Assembly (NCBI RefSeq): GCF_902536725.1
Contig: NZ_CACAYO010000001.1
Coordinates: forward strand, 87,794 to 151,793
Direction: 5' to 3'
DNA length: 64,000 nt
DNA from: an uncultured Prochlorococcus sp.
GTDB lineage: Bacteria; Cyanobacteriota; Cyanobacteriia; PCC-6307; Cyanobiaceae
A program made the position numbers and the translations under genes. This document shows positions 1 to 10,669 of the stretch, in pieces. How positions within the stretch are numbered: position 1 is the stretch's first letter; each line of letters starts with the position of its first letter. The notes below the pieces were generated by a model. That model did not search any database and was not told the origin of the DNA. It saw only the letters and a list, made by a program, of their open reading frames with translations.

Positions 1-1136
1 TCAGATGGACTTTGCTGAAGAGGTCGCATCAATGCAAACAAACTAGTCACTTTAATGATTTGAATAATTTCAATAATTACATAGATTTAGATAAAATTAA
101 GTCTCAATTAGAAAGAGCAGAAATACAAAAAAGAATATTAACTAGAAAAATCTTTAGGGAGTATGAACTTTATCTTAATTTAGTAAGAGATTTACTTTGC
201 AACTCTGTAGTAAAAGGCATTAATCAAATATATAGTTATCCAACAATTAATGATAATTTCTTAAATGAAAATGAATTCTATAGTCTTTTTGAAAAAAAAA
301 TAAGTGAATTAATATTAACAAATTTGCCCTTTTTAACAGTAGAACAATTAAAGATAAATGATATTGAAAAAAATACAAATAAGGAAATTAATCTAACTAT
401 TTTGGATACTTCCACAAAAATAAAGGATGATCAAAAAGAAAAATTTCAATATGAAGATGGTTTTCAATTAAAAGAACCCTCTCAGTTAGAGATTTCTGAA
501 GACTTTTCAAATACTTCTGAATATTATCAAGCTCATAATTTTGAGAGATTCGTGTCACTTGATTTAGATAATAACCACCATAATAATTATTTATCTAAAG
601 ACAATATTTTTGAAAATTTAGGAGTTGAAAAACAATTTATTTCATCCTTACTTGAATTAATAGGAGGAGAAAAAGTTGAAAAACCAAGATATCAAGAAAA
701 AGAAAATATCAATCAAATAGATAATTTACCAAAAAATCAGATTCTTAATAATTTTGATTTAATAGACAAGTCATTGGAAAATTTACTATTGAATCTTTCA
801 TATATTATTAATAAAGAATTATTCGAGGCAAATCTAATAAAAAAGATGATATCTAAAGATTCCTTTGATTACTTAGTAGGTAAAAATTTTATGATAAAAC
901 ATCCATATCCTTTTGTTATTAATATCGAATTAAACTTAAATCGGTCATCATTAGTCGGCAATAATTTTCCAAGCATTATTTTCTTAAATATATCTACTGT
1001 TGAGTTAGAGTTTAAAAATTTAAATCTTTCTATTCAAAGGCAAAAAATAAATGAGTTAAAAAATCAATTTCAGCGTTTGATTAAAAAAGAGACATATTGG
1101 AGGCAAAAAGAAATAACTTTTAATAAGATACGTTGA
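1..1136 (+). CDS. Conserved hypothetical protein, 5' end outside the window
   Basis: The frame is open from the left edge, and the first possible start (TTG at 12) has sense codons before it, so the true start probably lies upstream. The visible part is about 375 residues, hydrophilic, rich in Asn, Lys and Glu, with no signal peptide, membrane segment or catalytic motif I recognise. The N-terminal part (about residues 25-60) looks helical and charged. It ends 22 bases before recG on the same strand, so cotranscription is likely. Function unknown; this could be a lineage-restricted picocyanobacterial protein. Confidence 0.75.
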   Translation, partial: RWTLLKRSHQCKQTSHFNDLNNFNNYIDLDKIKSQLERAEIQKRILTRKIFREYELYLNLVRDLLCNSVVKGINQIYSYPTINDNFLNENEFYSLFEKKISELILTNLPFLTVEQLKINDIEKNTNKEINLTILDTSTKIKDDQKEKFQYEDGFQLKEPSQLEISEDFSNTSEYYQAHNFERFVSLDLDNNHHNNYLSKDNIFENLGVEKQFISSLLELIGGEKVEKPRYQEKENINQIDNLPKNQILNNFDLIDKSLENLLLNLSYIINKELFEANLIKKMISKDSFDYLVGKNFMIKHPYPFVINIELNLNRSSLVGNNFPSIIFLNISTVELEFKNLNLSIQRQKINELKNQFQRLIKKETYWRQKEITFNKIR

Positions 1137-1158
1137 AAAAATAATTCTTTTTTCAAAT

Positions 1159-3615
1159 GTGACTATTAGCGGGAATAATAATAAATTAATTAAAGATTGG
1201 ATAAGACCTCTTCAAAAATCTCTTACTATTGAAACTGAAAACAAATTTATTAATACTTTAGGAAGAGAAAAATATTTTAATGATTATTTGCATGAATCTT
1301 TAAAAAAAATAGATAATCTAAATCTCTCAGATGAATATTTAAGAATATTTTATAAACTTTCCAAAAAATATAATGAATACAATAAATTAGATGAAAATCA
1401 AAGAAAAAGGTTAATTATAGATACAAGAAAAAATCTTTATAAACTAGGGAAAACTATAGAAATAGATAGTTCTGATAATATTTCTTATAATATTTTTCTG
1501 AATAAAGCTGATGCAAGTTTGTCTTTTGATTCAGATATTTCATTAATAAAAAATGTAGGGAAAGTTTATAAAAATAAGCTTAATGAATTAGGGATATTTC
1601 ATATAAAAGATCTAATTAATTATTTCCCGCGAACATATCTAGACTATACGAATAGAGTCAAGATAATAAATTTAAAACCAGATAATTTATACACTTGCAT
1701 CGCAAACGTCAAAAGATTTTATATTCATAAGAGTAAAAAAAATAGTAATTTATCAATAATGAATATTCTCGTTTTTGATGAGACGTCTTCAATAAAGGTT
1801 ACAAAATTTTTTTTAGGAAGAAGATTTAGATCTTATTCCTTCTTCACATCTCAAAAATCTTTGTATACTCCTGGAACCAAATTAGCAATTTCCGGTAAGG
1901 TTAAATTGACAGAGTATGGCAGAACTTTTGTAGATCCGCAGATTGAAATTCTTAAGGATAACAATGATAATTTCAACTTTTCAGGCAAAATATTACCCTT
2001 GTATTCATTAGGTGAAGCATTATCAAATATGAGTTTTATAAAACTTATGAAAAAGGTACTAATTTATGCAAAGCAATATCCAGAAATTTTAAATAAGAAG
2101 CAACTTGATTCATTATCTTTATTATCAAAAGGAGAGTCGTTGATTAATATTCATTTTCCACCAACTCAACAGGCACTTATTGAGTCAAAAAAACGTTTGG
2201 TTTTTGATGAGTTATTCTTACTTCAAATAAAGTTCCTACTTAGAAAAAGAAAGACGAATAAAAATGCAACTTTCCAACAATTACCTCAAAAGAAATCTTT
2301 ATTAAAAGAATTTTTAAATACTTTTCCTTTTGAATTAACAAAATCTCAAGAAAATGTTTTAAATGAAATTAAGAAAGATTTATCTAGTCCCGTACCAATG
2401 TCTAGATTGCTTCAGGGAGATGTAGGAAGCGGTAAAACCATAATTGCAATAGCCTCTCTTTTACTTGTCATTGAAAAAAACTTGCAAGGAGCATTTATGG
2501 TCCCAACTGAGGTATTGGCAGAACAGCATTATAAAAATTTATTAAAATATTTGAACCCCCTTTTAGTTTCTGTTGAGCTACTTACTGGGAATACTCCTCA
2601 AAAAAAGAGAAAAGAAATTTTATCTAATTTGAACAATGGATTAGTTGATATCCTCGTGGGTACTCATGCATTATTTGAGGATAAAGTCATCTTTAATGCA
2701 TTAGGGATGGTTGTAATTGATGAACAGCATAGATTTGGAGTTACTCAAAGAAATAGATTACTAAATAAAGGGGAAAATACTAACTTGTTATCAATGACAG
2801 CAACACCTATTCCAAGAACACTTGCGCTTTCTATTTATGGCGATTTAGATGTGAGTCAAATTACAGAACTCCCTCCTGGGAGAGTTCCAATAACAACAAA
2901 AATAATTTCAGAAGATGATTTAACTAACTTGTTCAAGATTGTTGAAGATGAGATCAATAAGGGAAAGCAAGCTTATGTGATTTTGCCACTTATAGAAGAT
3001 TCAGAAAAAATGAATTTAAGCTCCGCAAAGAAAACATTCAAACATTTATCAGAAGAGGTCTTTCATAACAAAAAAGTTGGATTATTACATGGCAAATTAA
3101 GTTCACAGGATAAGAATGAAGTAATTAATTCTTTTTTAAAGAATGAAATAAATATATTGGTTTCAACCACCGTTATTGAGGTTGGCATTGATGTGCCTAA
3201 CGCCACAATTATGATTATTTATAATTCGGACAGATTTGGATTGTCCCAGCTACATCAATTAAGGGGGAGAGTTGGAAGAGGATCAACAAAATCTTTTTGT
3301 TATTTGGTAACCCCCAATAAAAATGGATTAGAAAATAAACGACTTTGTGTTTTGCAAAAATCTAACGATGGCTTTTATATTGCAGAAAAAGACTTGGAGC
3401 TTAGAGGACCAGGCCAGATTTTAGGATATAGACAATCCGGATTGCCTGATTTTGTACTGGACAATTTACCTAACAATAAATTTCTTATTGATAAGGCTCG
3501 TGAAGAGGCTATTAAAATTGTTAGAGATGATCCTGATTTAAAAGAAAATATTCTTTTAAGGAATATACTTATTGATAATTCTGATAATAAATTCATTCAT
3601 GATTTCTTAAATTGA
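1159..3615 (+). CDS. recG: ATP-dependent DNA helicase RecG
   Basis: RecG remodels stalled replication forks and branch-migrates Holliday junctions in the cytoplasm. The 818-residue protein has the family layout: an N-terminal wedge/OB region (about residues 125-260), then two superfamily 2 helicase lobes. The Walker A motif GDVGSGKT is at residues 420-427 and the DEQH box at 521-524, followed by the SATPIPRT-type motif III and the QLRGRVGRG motif. It is somewhat longer at the N terminus than E. coli RecG (about 690 residues), as is common in cyanobacteria. GTG at 1159 is the start; the overlapping ATG at 1157 hits a stop at once. Confidence 0.97.
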   Translation: MTISGNNNKLIKDWIRPLQKSLTIETENKFINTLGREKYFNDYLHESLKKIDNLNLSDEYLRIFYKLSKKYNEYNKLDENQRKRLIIDTRKNLYKLGKTIEIDSSDNISYNIFLNKADASLSFDSDISLIKNVGKVYKNKLNELGIFHIKDLINYFPRTYLDYTNRVKIINLKPDNLYTCIANVKRFYIHKSKKNSNLSIMNILVFDETSSIKVTKFFLGRRFRSYSFFTSQKSLYTPGTKLAISGKVKLTEYGRTFVDPQIEILKDNNDNFNFSGKILPLYSLGEALSNMSFIKLMKKVLIYAKQYPEILNKKQLDSLSLLSKGESLINIHFPPTQQALIESKKRLVFDELFLLQIKFLLRKRKTNKNATFQQLPQKKSLLKEFLNTFPFELTKSQENVLNEIKKDLSSPVPMSRLLQGDVGSGKTIIAIASLLLVIEKNLQGAFMVPTEVLAEQHYKNLLKYLNPLLVSVELLTGNTPQKKRKEILSNLNNGLVDILVGTHALFEDKVIFNALGMVVIDEQHRFGVTQRNRLLNKGENTNLLSMTATPIPRTLALSIYGDLDVSQITELPPGRVPITTKIISEDDLTNLFKIVEDEINKGKQAYVILPLIEDSEKMNLSSAKKTFKHLSEEVFHNKKVGLLHGKLSSQDKNEVINSFLKNEINILVSTTVIEVGIDVPNATIMIIYNSDRFGLSQLHQLRGRVGRGSTKSFCYLVTPNKNGLENKRLCVLQKSNDGFYIAEKDLELRGPGQILGYRQSGLPDFVLDNLPNNKFLIDKAREEAIKIVRDDPDLKENILLRNILIDNSDNKFIHDFLN

Positions 3616-3671
3616 AATTATCATTGTTATTTTTGATATATATGCCACTATAAATCAATTGCAAATTTCAA

Positions 3672-4355
3672 TTGAAAATTTGGAATAAAATACCAATTAA
3701 AGATAATGGAGAAAAATTAATAGCTATACCTACTTGCCTAAAGTTTCTAGATCCCCACCCTTACTCACATTTAGGAGCACCATACAAAGATAAAACTTCT
3801 ATTTGGAAATTAAGGGAGGAGGTTGTAAATAGATTAGTAAAAGTACATGATTATTTGATATCAAAGAGTAGTTTTAATCTTTTAATTTATGACAGTTGGC
3901 GACCTCTAGAAGTCCAGGAATTTATGTTTAAAAGAGCAATTTTATTAGAGTGTGAAAAATTCGATATTGATATTTCATTTGAAGATATAAAATCTTATCC
4001 ATCCATTTTAAAAAAAGTTGAAAAATTTTGGGCATATCCTTCTTATGACACTAGATGTCCGCCCCCTCATTCAACTGGGGGTGCATTGGATGTTTGTTTA
4101 TCAGATACAGACGGAAATCTTGTTGAAATGGGAAGCATGGTTGATCAAATGGATGAGACCTCAAATCCCTATTTTTATGAAAACATAAATAATGAAGAGG
4201 CAATTATTTGGAATAGTAGGAGAAATTTATTAAGAGAAATTATGACTAAATTCGGATTTGCTCAACATCCTAATGAATGGTGGCATTTTAGTTATGGTGA
4301 TCAATTATGGGCTTGGAAAAATCATAAAGCAAATGCCCTTTATGGAAAAATTTAA
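3672..4355 (+). CDS. ddpX: D-alanyl-D-alanine dipeptidase (VanX/DdpX family)
   Basis: Peptidase family M15D zinc enzyme that splits D-Ala-D-Ala. All signature residues of VanX are visible: SWRP with Arg77, the zinc ligands His133 and Asp140 in the motif SxHxxGxAxD, and Glu202 with His205 in EWWH. At 227 residues it has the family size. No signal peptide is seen, which fits a cytoplasmic enzyme. The start is TTG at 3672. No van resistance genes are nearby, so recycling of D-Ala-D-Ala or another dipeptide is more likely than glycopeptide resistance. It lies 56 bases after recG and converges with sir. Confidence 0.9.
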   Translation: MKIWNKIPIKDNGEKLIAIPTCLKFLDPHPYSHLGAPYKDKTSIWKLREEVVNRLVKVHDYLISKSSFNLLIYDSWRPLEVQEFMFKRAILLECEKFDIDISFEDIKSYPSILKKVEKFWAYPSYDTRCPPPHSTGGALDVCLSDTDGNLVEMGSMVDQMDETSNPYFYENINNEEAIIWNSRRNLLREIMTKFGFAQHPNEWWHFSYGDQLWAWKNHKANALYGKI

Positions 4356-4358
4356 AAT

Positions 4359-6146
4359 CTATTGGTTTTCATTTAGTAAATTCAAAATATAATTTTCATC
4401 TTGAGTATTTATAAAATCTCCGAAATCTAAATCCAGATTGCTCCTCCAATTATCAAATAATGGTTGAAGAGTTTTTTCTAAATCGTTAAGTTCCATTCTT
4501 TGTAAAAATGGTTTAGCAAGCCTTTGTAGATTTTTACTTCCCCCCAACCATAATTGGTATTTGTTTTGCCCACTCCCAACAAGTGCTAATTCGGCCATAT
4601 AGGGCCTTGTACATCCATTCGGACATCCTGTCATTCTGAATAAAATTGTCTTTTGTATTTTTAGATCTAATAGTAAATTTTCAATCCTTTTTAGTACATC
4701 AGGTAATATTCTCTCAGCTTCAGTCATTGCAAGACCACAAAGTGGTAAAGCAGGGCAAGCTAAAGCGTGTCTTTGCATTTCATTGATATTTTCTAAATTT
4801 TCGTATCCAATTTTTGATAGAGATTTTTCAATTTCACCTTTGTTTTTATTAGCGATATTACAAAGTAAAATATCTTGATTAGGTGTGAGTCTTAAATCTA
4901 AATTATATTTTTTTACAATACTTGTGATGATATTCTTCTTCTCTCCAGATAATCTCCCTGATAATAATGGTAAACCTACGAAATGGGAGGTTTTATTTTG
5001 TTTATGCCAACCTAGGTAATCAATAAGAACTTTATCAGGTTCTTTTCTAATTTTTTTAATTTCTTTTTTGAAATACTTATCAGAAAGAATTTTTTTGAAC
5101 CATTTAATACCTTTTCTATGAAGAAGATATTTCATTCTCGAATTTTTTCTTGATTTCCTATCACCATAATCTCTTTGAATAGCCACAATGCTTTGTATTA
5201 ATTCATAAACATCAGGTTCTTCAACATATCCAAGTGGATCTGCAATTCTGGCAAAGGTCTCCTCATTATTATGTGTGCGACCCATACCACCTCCAATATA
5301 AAAGTTGCACCCTTCTAAGTTTCCATCTTTAGAAGTAAAGGCAACTATTCCTATGTCATTGGTAAGAAGATCAACAGAATTGTCCCCAGGAACTGTTACG
5401 GCACATTTGAATTTTCTCGGTAAATAAGTTGATCCATAAAGTGGCTCATCTTTTATCCCACTAAAAACATTATCTTTGAATTGGAGCTTCCTAATAGCTT
5501 CAATATCTTTGTCAGGCTTTATGGTGTACTCTAAATCTCCATCAGCCCAAAGCTCTAAAAAAGTGCCTTGGCCTGCCATTGGGGTGAGAAGATCTGCAAC
5601 TTTTTTTGCCAATGCTCTCGCAACAATATAGTCTGGCGAATCAAATGGAGCCGCAGGGGCCATAACGTTTCTATTTATGTCTCCACATGCAGCTAATGTG
5701 GACCCCATTGAATTTACTATTGTTTGGATTACTTCCTTTAGGTTCTCCTTTCTGATTCCATGCATTTGAAAGGCTTGTCTTGTAGTGGCCCTAAGAGTTC
5801 CATTTCCTAGTTTGTCAGATAATTCATCTAGTGCTAAAAATAATTTCCCAGGGACTTCACCGCCTGGATTTCTTAACCTAAGCATCATTTGCCAATCTTT
5901 ACTTTTGCCCGGCCTTCTATTTTCCCTATTATCTTGTTGATAACTACCATGAAATTTTAATAACTGAACTGCATCATTAGTAAAATGATCACTTTCATTG
6001 ACTAATTCTGTGGCAAGTGGTTCTTTAAGAAATTGGCTACTTTTTTTAAAATTTTCAAATTTAGAAACCTCTAATCCATTTGCCAAGCAAACTGTCTCTT
6101 CCTTTAAAGAATCTTTTTTCTTTTTTACTTTCTCAACCTTGATCAA
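4359..6146 (-). CDS. sir: Ferredoxin-dependent sulfite reductase
   Basis: Reduces sulfite to sulfide with electrons from ferredoxin in assimilatory sulfate reduction. The 595-residue protein has two repeated nitrite/sulfite reductase half-domains. The four cysteines that hold the 4Fe-4S cluster and siroheme are present near the C-terminal third as C-x5-C (CPALPLC) and C-x3-C (CPNGC). The duplicated TRQAFQ-type siroheme-facing segment is also clear. The very basic N terminus (KKKK stretch) precedes the catalytic core. Its 3' end converges with the dipeptidase gene, 3 bases apart. Nitrite reductase (NirA) is the nearest alternative, but sulfite reductase fits better on overall similarity. Confidence 0.92.
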   Translation of the reverse strand: MIKVEKVKKKKDSLKEETVCLANGLEVSKFENFKKSSQFLKEPLATELVNESDHFTNDAVQLLKFHGSYQQDNRENRRPGKSKDWQMMLRLRNPGGEVPGKLFLALDELSDKLGNGTLRATTRQAFQMHGIRKENLKEVIQTIVNSMGSTLAACGDINRNVMAPAAPFDSPDYIVARALAKKVADLLTPMAGQGTFLELWADGDLEYTIKPDKDIEAIRKLQFKDNVFSGIKDEPLYGSTYLPRKFKCAVTVPGDNSVDLLTNDIGIVAFTSKDGNLEGCNFYIGGGMGRTHNNEETFARIADPLGYVEEPDVYELIQSIVAIQRDYGDRKSRKNSRMKYLLHRKGIKWFKKILSDKYFKKEIKKIRKEPDKVLIDYLGWHKQNKTSHFVGLPLLSGRLSGEKKNIITSIVKKYNLDLRLTPNQDILLCNIANKNKGEIEKSLSKIGYENLENINEMQRHALACPALPLCGLAMTEAERILPDVLKRIENLLLDLKIQKTILFRMTGCPNGCTRPYMAELALVGSGQNKYQLWLGGSKNLQRLAKPFLQRMELNDLEKTLQPLFDNWRSNLDLDFGDFINTQDENYILNLLNENQ

Positions 6147-6233
6147 AGGACCAAAACATATCTCTTTTTATACATTAGCGAAAAGCTTATTTAACTGGTA
6201 GTAAATTATAGTAAGTGAAGTCATATTTTTTTC

Positions 6234-8396
6234 TTGTCTAAATATTTACTTGAGATAGGTACAGAAGAGTTGCCCGCAAAATTCTCTTATTCTGTTCTAG
6301 AACAATTTAAATCTCTAATAGAATTTGAATTAGATAAAAAGTTAATCAAATTCGAACATATAGTTGTTACCTCCACACCAAGGAGGATAGTTCTACTTCT
6401 CGAAGGTTTAGTTGATAATGCACAAGATAAGATAATAGAAAGAAAAGGGCCTAAAGCAAATTCAGCTTATTTAAATGGACGTCCTACTAATGCTGCTTTA
6501 GGATTTGCTAATAGCTTAGATATAGATGTAGGTGAACTAGAAATAAAAAATACAGAAAAGGGTGAGTTTGTTTTTGGAAAAAAAGTTGAGAAAGGACTAT
6601 CAACAAAAATTTCTTTGTCTTCGATTATCCCAAAATTAGTTAAGAGTCTTCAAGGCCCTCGATTTATGAAATGGGGGACTGGGAACATAAAATTTTCAAG
6701 ACCTATTAGGTGGATTGCCTCTATATATAATGATGAAATTCTTGATTTTGAATTTGATGAATGTGATCCAAAGATCAAAATAAGTAATAAAACAAAAAGT
6801 CATAGGCTAATCAATGAAGTTTTAGAAGTTCAGAATCCTGATGATTTTTTTGAATTGTTGAAACAAAATAGAGTAATAGCTATTCGAAAAGAAAGAAAAG
6901 AAAAAATTGAAAGTTTAATAAATCAGGCATCTAAATCTTTAAATCTGAAACCTGACCTTTCAGAAGAATTATTAAATGAACTAACTGATTTAGTTGAATG
7001 GCCAGAATTAATTATTGGCAAATTTAGTGATGAATTTCTTGATCTTCCGGTTGAAGTTCTCTCTACAGTTATGAAAAGTCATCAGAGATACGTTCCTCTT
7101 TTATTGAAAAACAAAAGTTTTTCTAAACTAGAATTAAGTTCTGAAAAAAATATTAGTACAACTTTCTGCGTTATTTCAAATGGTCTCGAAGAATCAAATA
7201 ATAATATTGCCAAAGGTAATGAGAAAGTTTTGAGGGCAAGGTTTTCAGATGCAAAGTTTTTTGTAGAAAGTGATAAAAAAGTTGCTTCAATCGTAAGAAA
7301 TAAAAAGCTTAAATCTGTTTCCTATTTAAAAGGACTTGGAAATATATTTCAGAGGGTAGAAAGAATTGAGGAGATTACTAAAAAAATTCTTAAATTTTTA
7401 AATGATAAATCTTTAGAAGAAAAAACAATAATAGAAGCAGCCAAATACTGTAAAAACGACTTATGTAGCGAAATTGTTTTCGAATTCCCTGAGCTGCAAG
7501 GCATTATGGGTGGTAAATATCTTAAACATGAGGGATTTAGTGAGGATGTTTGCTTGGCTGTTGCTGAACATTATTTACCTTCTTTTTATAAAGATGCTTT
7601 GCCTTCCACAAAATATGGTGCAATAGTTTCCATAGCAGATAAGGTCGAAACTTTAATAAGTATATTTATTTCTGGTAAACGTCCCAGTGGGTCATCTGAT
7701 CCTTATGCTTTAAGAAGAAATTTGAATGGAGTGATTAAAATAATTTGGGATTATGAACTTGATTTGCCTTTGGATAAACTATTTAACGAACTTATTAATT
7801 GTTGGAAAATCGCATTTCCGAATTTAAACTTCTCAAGAGAAACAGTATTTAATGATTTAAATGAATTTTTAGTTCAAAGAATTGTTAGTCATCTAGAAGA
7901 AATATCACTAAGTAAAGAATTAATAAAGGCTGTTTGCTCTTCTGATGAATTATCTCAAAAAAGAGTATTGAATATTGTTGATCTTAAAAATAGGATTAAA
8001 TCTATCATGAATTTTAACGAAAAGGATAATTTTGTTAAAATCAAGAAGGTAATTACTAGGGTAAGCAAATTAGCTAATAATAGTGATCTTTCAAGAGATG
8101 TTCTCTCAACAAGAGATTATGTAAACACAAAACTTTTTGAAAAAGATTGTGAATTGAAAGTTTTTGAATTTATTCGAGAATTAGAAAAACTTTTTTCGGA
8201 GGGTTATTGCAATTATTTGGAACTTCTAAATTTGTTTGAGATTAATGTAAACACTATCGAGGATTTATTTGATAATGAAAATGGAGTCCTAATAATGTCA
8301 GAGGATTTAAAAATAAGAAATAATAGACTCAATTTGTTGAGCTTAATTAGAAATTATTCTCTAAAAATAGCCGACTTTACACTTTTGAACTCTTAA
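6234..8396 (+). CDS. glyS: Glycyl-tRNA synthetase, beta subunit
   Basis: Beta chain of the bacterial alpha2-beta2 glycyl-tRNA synthetase, which charges tRNA-Gly. The protein is 720 residues, the usual beta-chain size, and opens with the family hallmark LLEIGTEELPA directly after a TTG start. The HD-like region (about residues 430-480) and the C-terminal anticodon-binding segment are in place. The alpha chain (glyQ) is not in this window. The last 20 bases overlap the 3' end of the convergent chlP. Confidence 0.96.
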   Translation: MSKYLLEIGTEELPAKFSYSVLEQFKSLIEFELDKKLIKFEHIVVTSTPRRIVLLLEGLVDNAQDKIIERKGPKANSAYLNGRPTNAALGFANSLDIDVGELEIKNTEKGEFVFGKKVEKGLSTKISLSSIIPKLVKSLQGPRFMKWGTGNIKFSRPIRWIASIYNDEILDFEFDECDPKIKISNKTKSHRLINEVLEVQNPDDFFELLKQNRVIAIRKERKEKIESLINQASKSLNLKPDLSEELLNELTDLVEWPELIIGKFSDEFLDLPVEVLSTVMKSHQRYVPLLLKNKSFSKLELSSEKNISTTFCVISNGLEESNNNIAKGNEKVLRARFSDAKFFVESDKKVASIVRNKKLKSVSYLKGLGNIFQRVERIEEITKKILKFLNDKSLEEKTIIEAAKYCKNDLCSEIVFEFPELQGIMGGKYLKHEGFSEDVCLAVAEHYLPSFYKDALPSTKYGAIVSIADKVETLISIFISGKRPSGSSDPYALRRNLNGVIKIIWDYELDLPLDKLFNELINCWKIAFPNLNFSRETVFNDLNEFLVQRIVSHLEEISLSKELIKAVCSSDELSQKRVLNIVDLKNRIKSIMNFNEKDNFVKIKKVITRVSKLANNSDLSRDVLSTRDYVNTKLFEKDCELKVFEFIRELEKLFSEGYCNYLELLNLFEINVNTIEDLFDNENGVLIMSEDLKIRNNRLNLLSLIRNYSLKIADFTLLNS

Positions 8397-9717
8397 TTTT
8401 AATGCCTCCCTTTATTGAATAATTTTCTAGCATTTTTTCTACTTCTTTATTTTCCCTTACAGCACTATCAACGGGTTTATATTTTAGAGGTGCTAGGGCT
8501 TTCCCTCTTAAAATAGAACCAAGTGTAAGCATTGTAATTTTAAGTTGTTGTAATGGTTTCATGGAGACAACTTTTTTGTACAAGTAACTATCAAAAGTAA
8601 GTCTTTGTACATCCATGTCATCACACATCTCAACAAAGGCTTCTCTTGCAGAGTCATTTCTGTAGAAAATATTTTGAAGGATTTCTAGCACCTTATAAGT
8701 TGTGCCATATTTTTTATCCCATTTTTTGAGATAATTTTTTAAATCTTTTTCTGATGGAATTACTTGACCGTTTTTTGATGCTTCAACAATTTCTTCAGCA
8801 CACATTCTTCCGCTTTTTGCAGCAAAATAAATACCCTCTCCAGAACTTTTTGTAACATAACCAGCTGCATCACCAACCAATGCCATCCTCCCAACTACTC
8901 TTCTTGGCCTTGGATGCTCAGGAATAGGGTGAGCTTCTACCTTTATTACTTCTCCATTGACAAGTCTTTTCTTTGCCCTATTTCTTACACCCTCTTGAAG
9001 TCCTTTAATTAAGGATTGATTCTTTTGCATGGTTCCAGTGCCTACAGCAACATGATCATATTTAGGAAATACCCACCCATAAAAATCAGGAGAAACATCA
9101 GTTCCAACATACATTTCAGCAAGATCTTCGTAGTAACTCATTTCTTCTTTAGGCAATTTAATTCTTTCCTGAAATGCTATAGCAACTTTATAATCTCCTG
9201 CATCCATTGCTTTTGCAACTCTGCTATTGGCTCCATCAGCTCCGATCAAAAGGTCAACAGTAAGCTCTTTGAGTTCCCCTTTTTTATCTCCATTCGTAAA
9301 ATCTGAGTAGGAAAGCTTATATGGCCCTTGATTATTATCGCCAGTATCAATAGAAGTAACTAGTCCATTAATTAATGTAGCACCAAGGTCGGATGCTCTG
9401 TTGCGCATAAAGGCATCCATAACTTCTCTCCTACACATCCCAATAAATTCATTATCACTTTTTCCATAAACTCTATCTAAGCTTATATCTACCTCTCTAT
9501 TTGATGGAGATATCATTCTCATATGCCTTACTTTTCTATCAATAATTGACTCAGGTAAATCAAATTCCTCGACCATGCAAAGTGGAATTGCTCCTCCACA
9601 TGGCTTTGCATTATCTAATTTTCTCTCGAAGAGCCAAGTTTTTATTCCAGCTTTAGCAAGTATTTCTGCAGCACATGAACCACTTGGACCTCCACCAATA
9701 ACAGCTACCCTCAACAT
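8377..9717 (-). CDS. chlP: Geranylgeranyl reductase ChlP
   Basis: Reduces the geranylgeranyl chain to phytyl for (divinyl) chlorophyll and tocopherol. The 446-residue flavoprotein starts with the FAD-binding GGGPSG motif at residues 8-13 and carries the second FAD motif GDAAGYVTKSSGEGI in the middle, both typical of the plant/cyanobacterial ChlP family. ATG start; the gene is divergent from the VanY-like peptidase, with both promoters inside a 113-base AT-rich spacer. The length agrees with ChlP rather than with archaeal-type reductases. Confidence 0.95.
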   Translation of the reverse strand: MLRVAVIGGGPSGSCAAEILAKAGIKTWLFERKLDNAKPCGGAIPLCMVEEFDLPESIIDRKVRHMRMISPSNREVDISLDRVYGKSDNEFIGMCRREVMDAFMRNRASDLGATLINGLVTSIDTGDNNQGPYKLSYSDFTNGDKKGELKELTVDLLIGADGANSRVAKAMDAGDYKVAIAFQERIKLPKEEMSYYEDLAEMYVGTDVSPDFYGWVFPKYDHVAVGTGTMQKNQSLIKGLQEGVRNRAKKRLVNGEVIKVEAHPIPEHPRPRRVVGRMALVGDAAGYVTKSSGEGIYFAAKSGRMCAEEIVEASKNGQVIPSEKDLKNYLKKWDKKYGTTYKVLEILQNIFYRNDSAREAFVEMCDDMDVQRLTFDSYLYKKVVSMKPLQQLKITMLTLGSILRGKALAPLKYKPVDSAVRENKEVEKMLENYSIKGGIKIKSSKV

Positions 9718-9830
9718 ATGAAAAAAAAATTATACTGTATATAAAAGCTACATCTTTTTTGCTTATAAAAGTGCATTTCTTAAAATAATAGTTAATATCG
9801 AAATATGTTTTCCAAGTTCACTTATTTATA

Positions 9831-10541
9831 TTGGAACAAAACGAAGATTTAAATCAATTTGAAATACCTCAAGCCAAAAGAATCTACGTAAATAAATCCA
9901 ACTCAATATTAAAAAAATTATTAATATTTTCTCCATTTCTTTTCCTCCTTTTTTCTTTCTTTGCATTGCGATTAATAAGAAATATAGAAATAGGATCACT
10001 TGGCAATATCAATTTTCAGACTCAGATAAATCGCGACCATAGAATTTTGGGCCATTTACCTTACTCGGAAATTCCTAAAGAGAAACTAGTTTTAATTGAG
10101 CCCAGTATTCGAGTTCACATTGATATGCGTGATTCCTTGTTAGAGATGAGGGATGAAGCAAAAAAGAATGGGGTATACTTAGTTTTCTTGAGTGGTTATA
10201 GATCAATAAATTTGCAAAATGAAATCTTCTATTCTCTTAAATCATTTAGAAATCAGGAAGCTGCAGAAAGGGCTAGAGTTTCAGCCCCACCTGGATATTC
10301 TGAACATAGTACTGGTTTTGCAATTGATATTGGTGATGCAACTAAGAGAGAAGCAGACTTTGAGACCGAATTCGAAAACACTGAAGCCTTTAAATGGTTA
10401 ATAAAGAATGCAGCTAAATTTCATTTTAAATTATCGTTCACGAAAGATAATAAATTTATAGATTATGAACCTTGGCATTGGAGATATGAGGGTTCGATTG
10501 AAGCTTTAAAAGTTTTTGAAAGATCAAATAGAAAATCATAA
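9831..10541 (+). CDS. D-alanyl-D-alanine carboxypeptidase, VanY/M15B family, membrane-anchored
   Basis: M15B zinc carboxypeptidase that trims the terminal D-Ala of peptidoglycan stem peptides. One membrane segment at about residues 30-50 places the catalytic domain in the periplasm. Visible catalytic features are SGYRS, zinc ligands His159 and Asp166 in SEHSTGFAID, and Glu213/His216 in EPWHW. 236 residues; TTG start. It is the second M15 peptidase in the first 11 kb, but the two are different subfamilies and the order is not operonic. Confidence 0.88.
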   Translation: MEQNEDLNQFEIPQAKRIYVNKSNSILKKLLIFSPFLFLLFSFFALRLIRNIEIGSLGNINFQTQINRDHRILGHLPYSEIPKEKLVLIEPSIRVHIDMRDSLLEMRDEAKKNGVYLVFLSGYRSINLQNEIFYSLKSFRNQEAAERARVSAPPGYSEHSTGFAIDIGDATKREADFETEFENTEAFKWLIKNAAKFHFKLSFTKDNKFIDYEPWHWRYEGSIEALKVFERSNRKS

Positions 10542-10669
10542 ACTAATTGATTAATTTAATTATTCAATTAGATTATATTTTTCAAAATCTTAAAAGAAAA
10601 ATTCTCATAATAAGCATACTTTGAGTTAGCCTTAATAAAGTCAATCTACTATTTATATAAATTTTATAA

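Noticed and set aside
3672..10541. Glycopeptide-resistance locus because VanX- and VanY-type genes are both present
   Set aside because: They lie 5.5 kb apart, separated by sir, glyS and chlP, with no vanH/vanA ligase or sensor genes; cell-wall housekeeping is the simpler reading.
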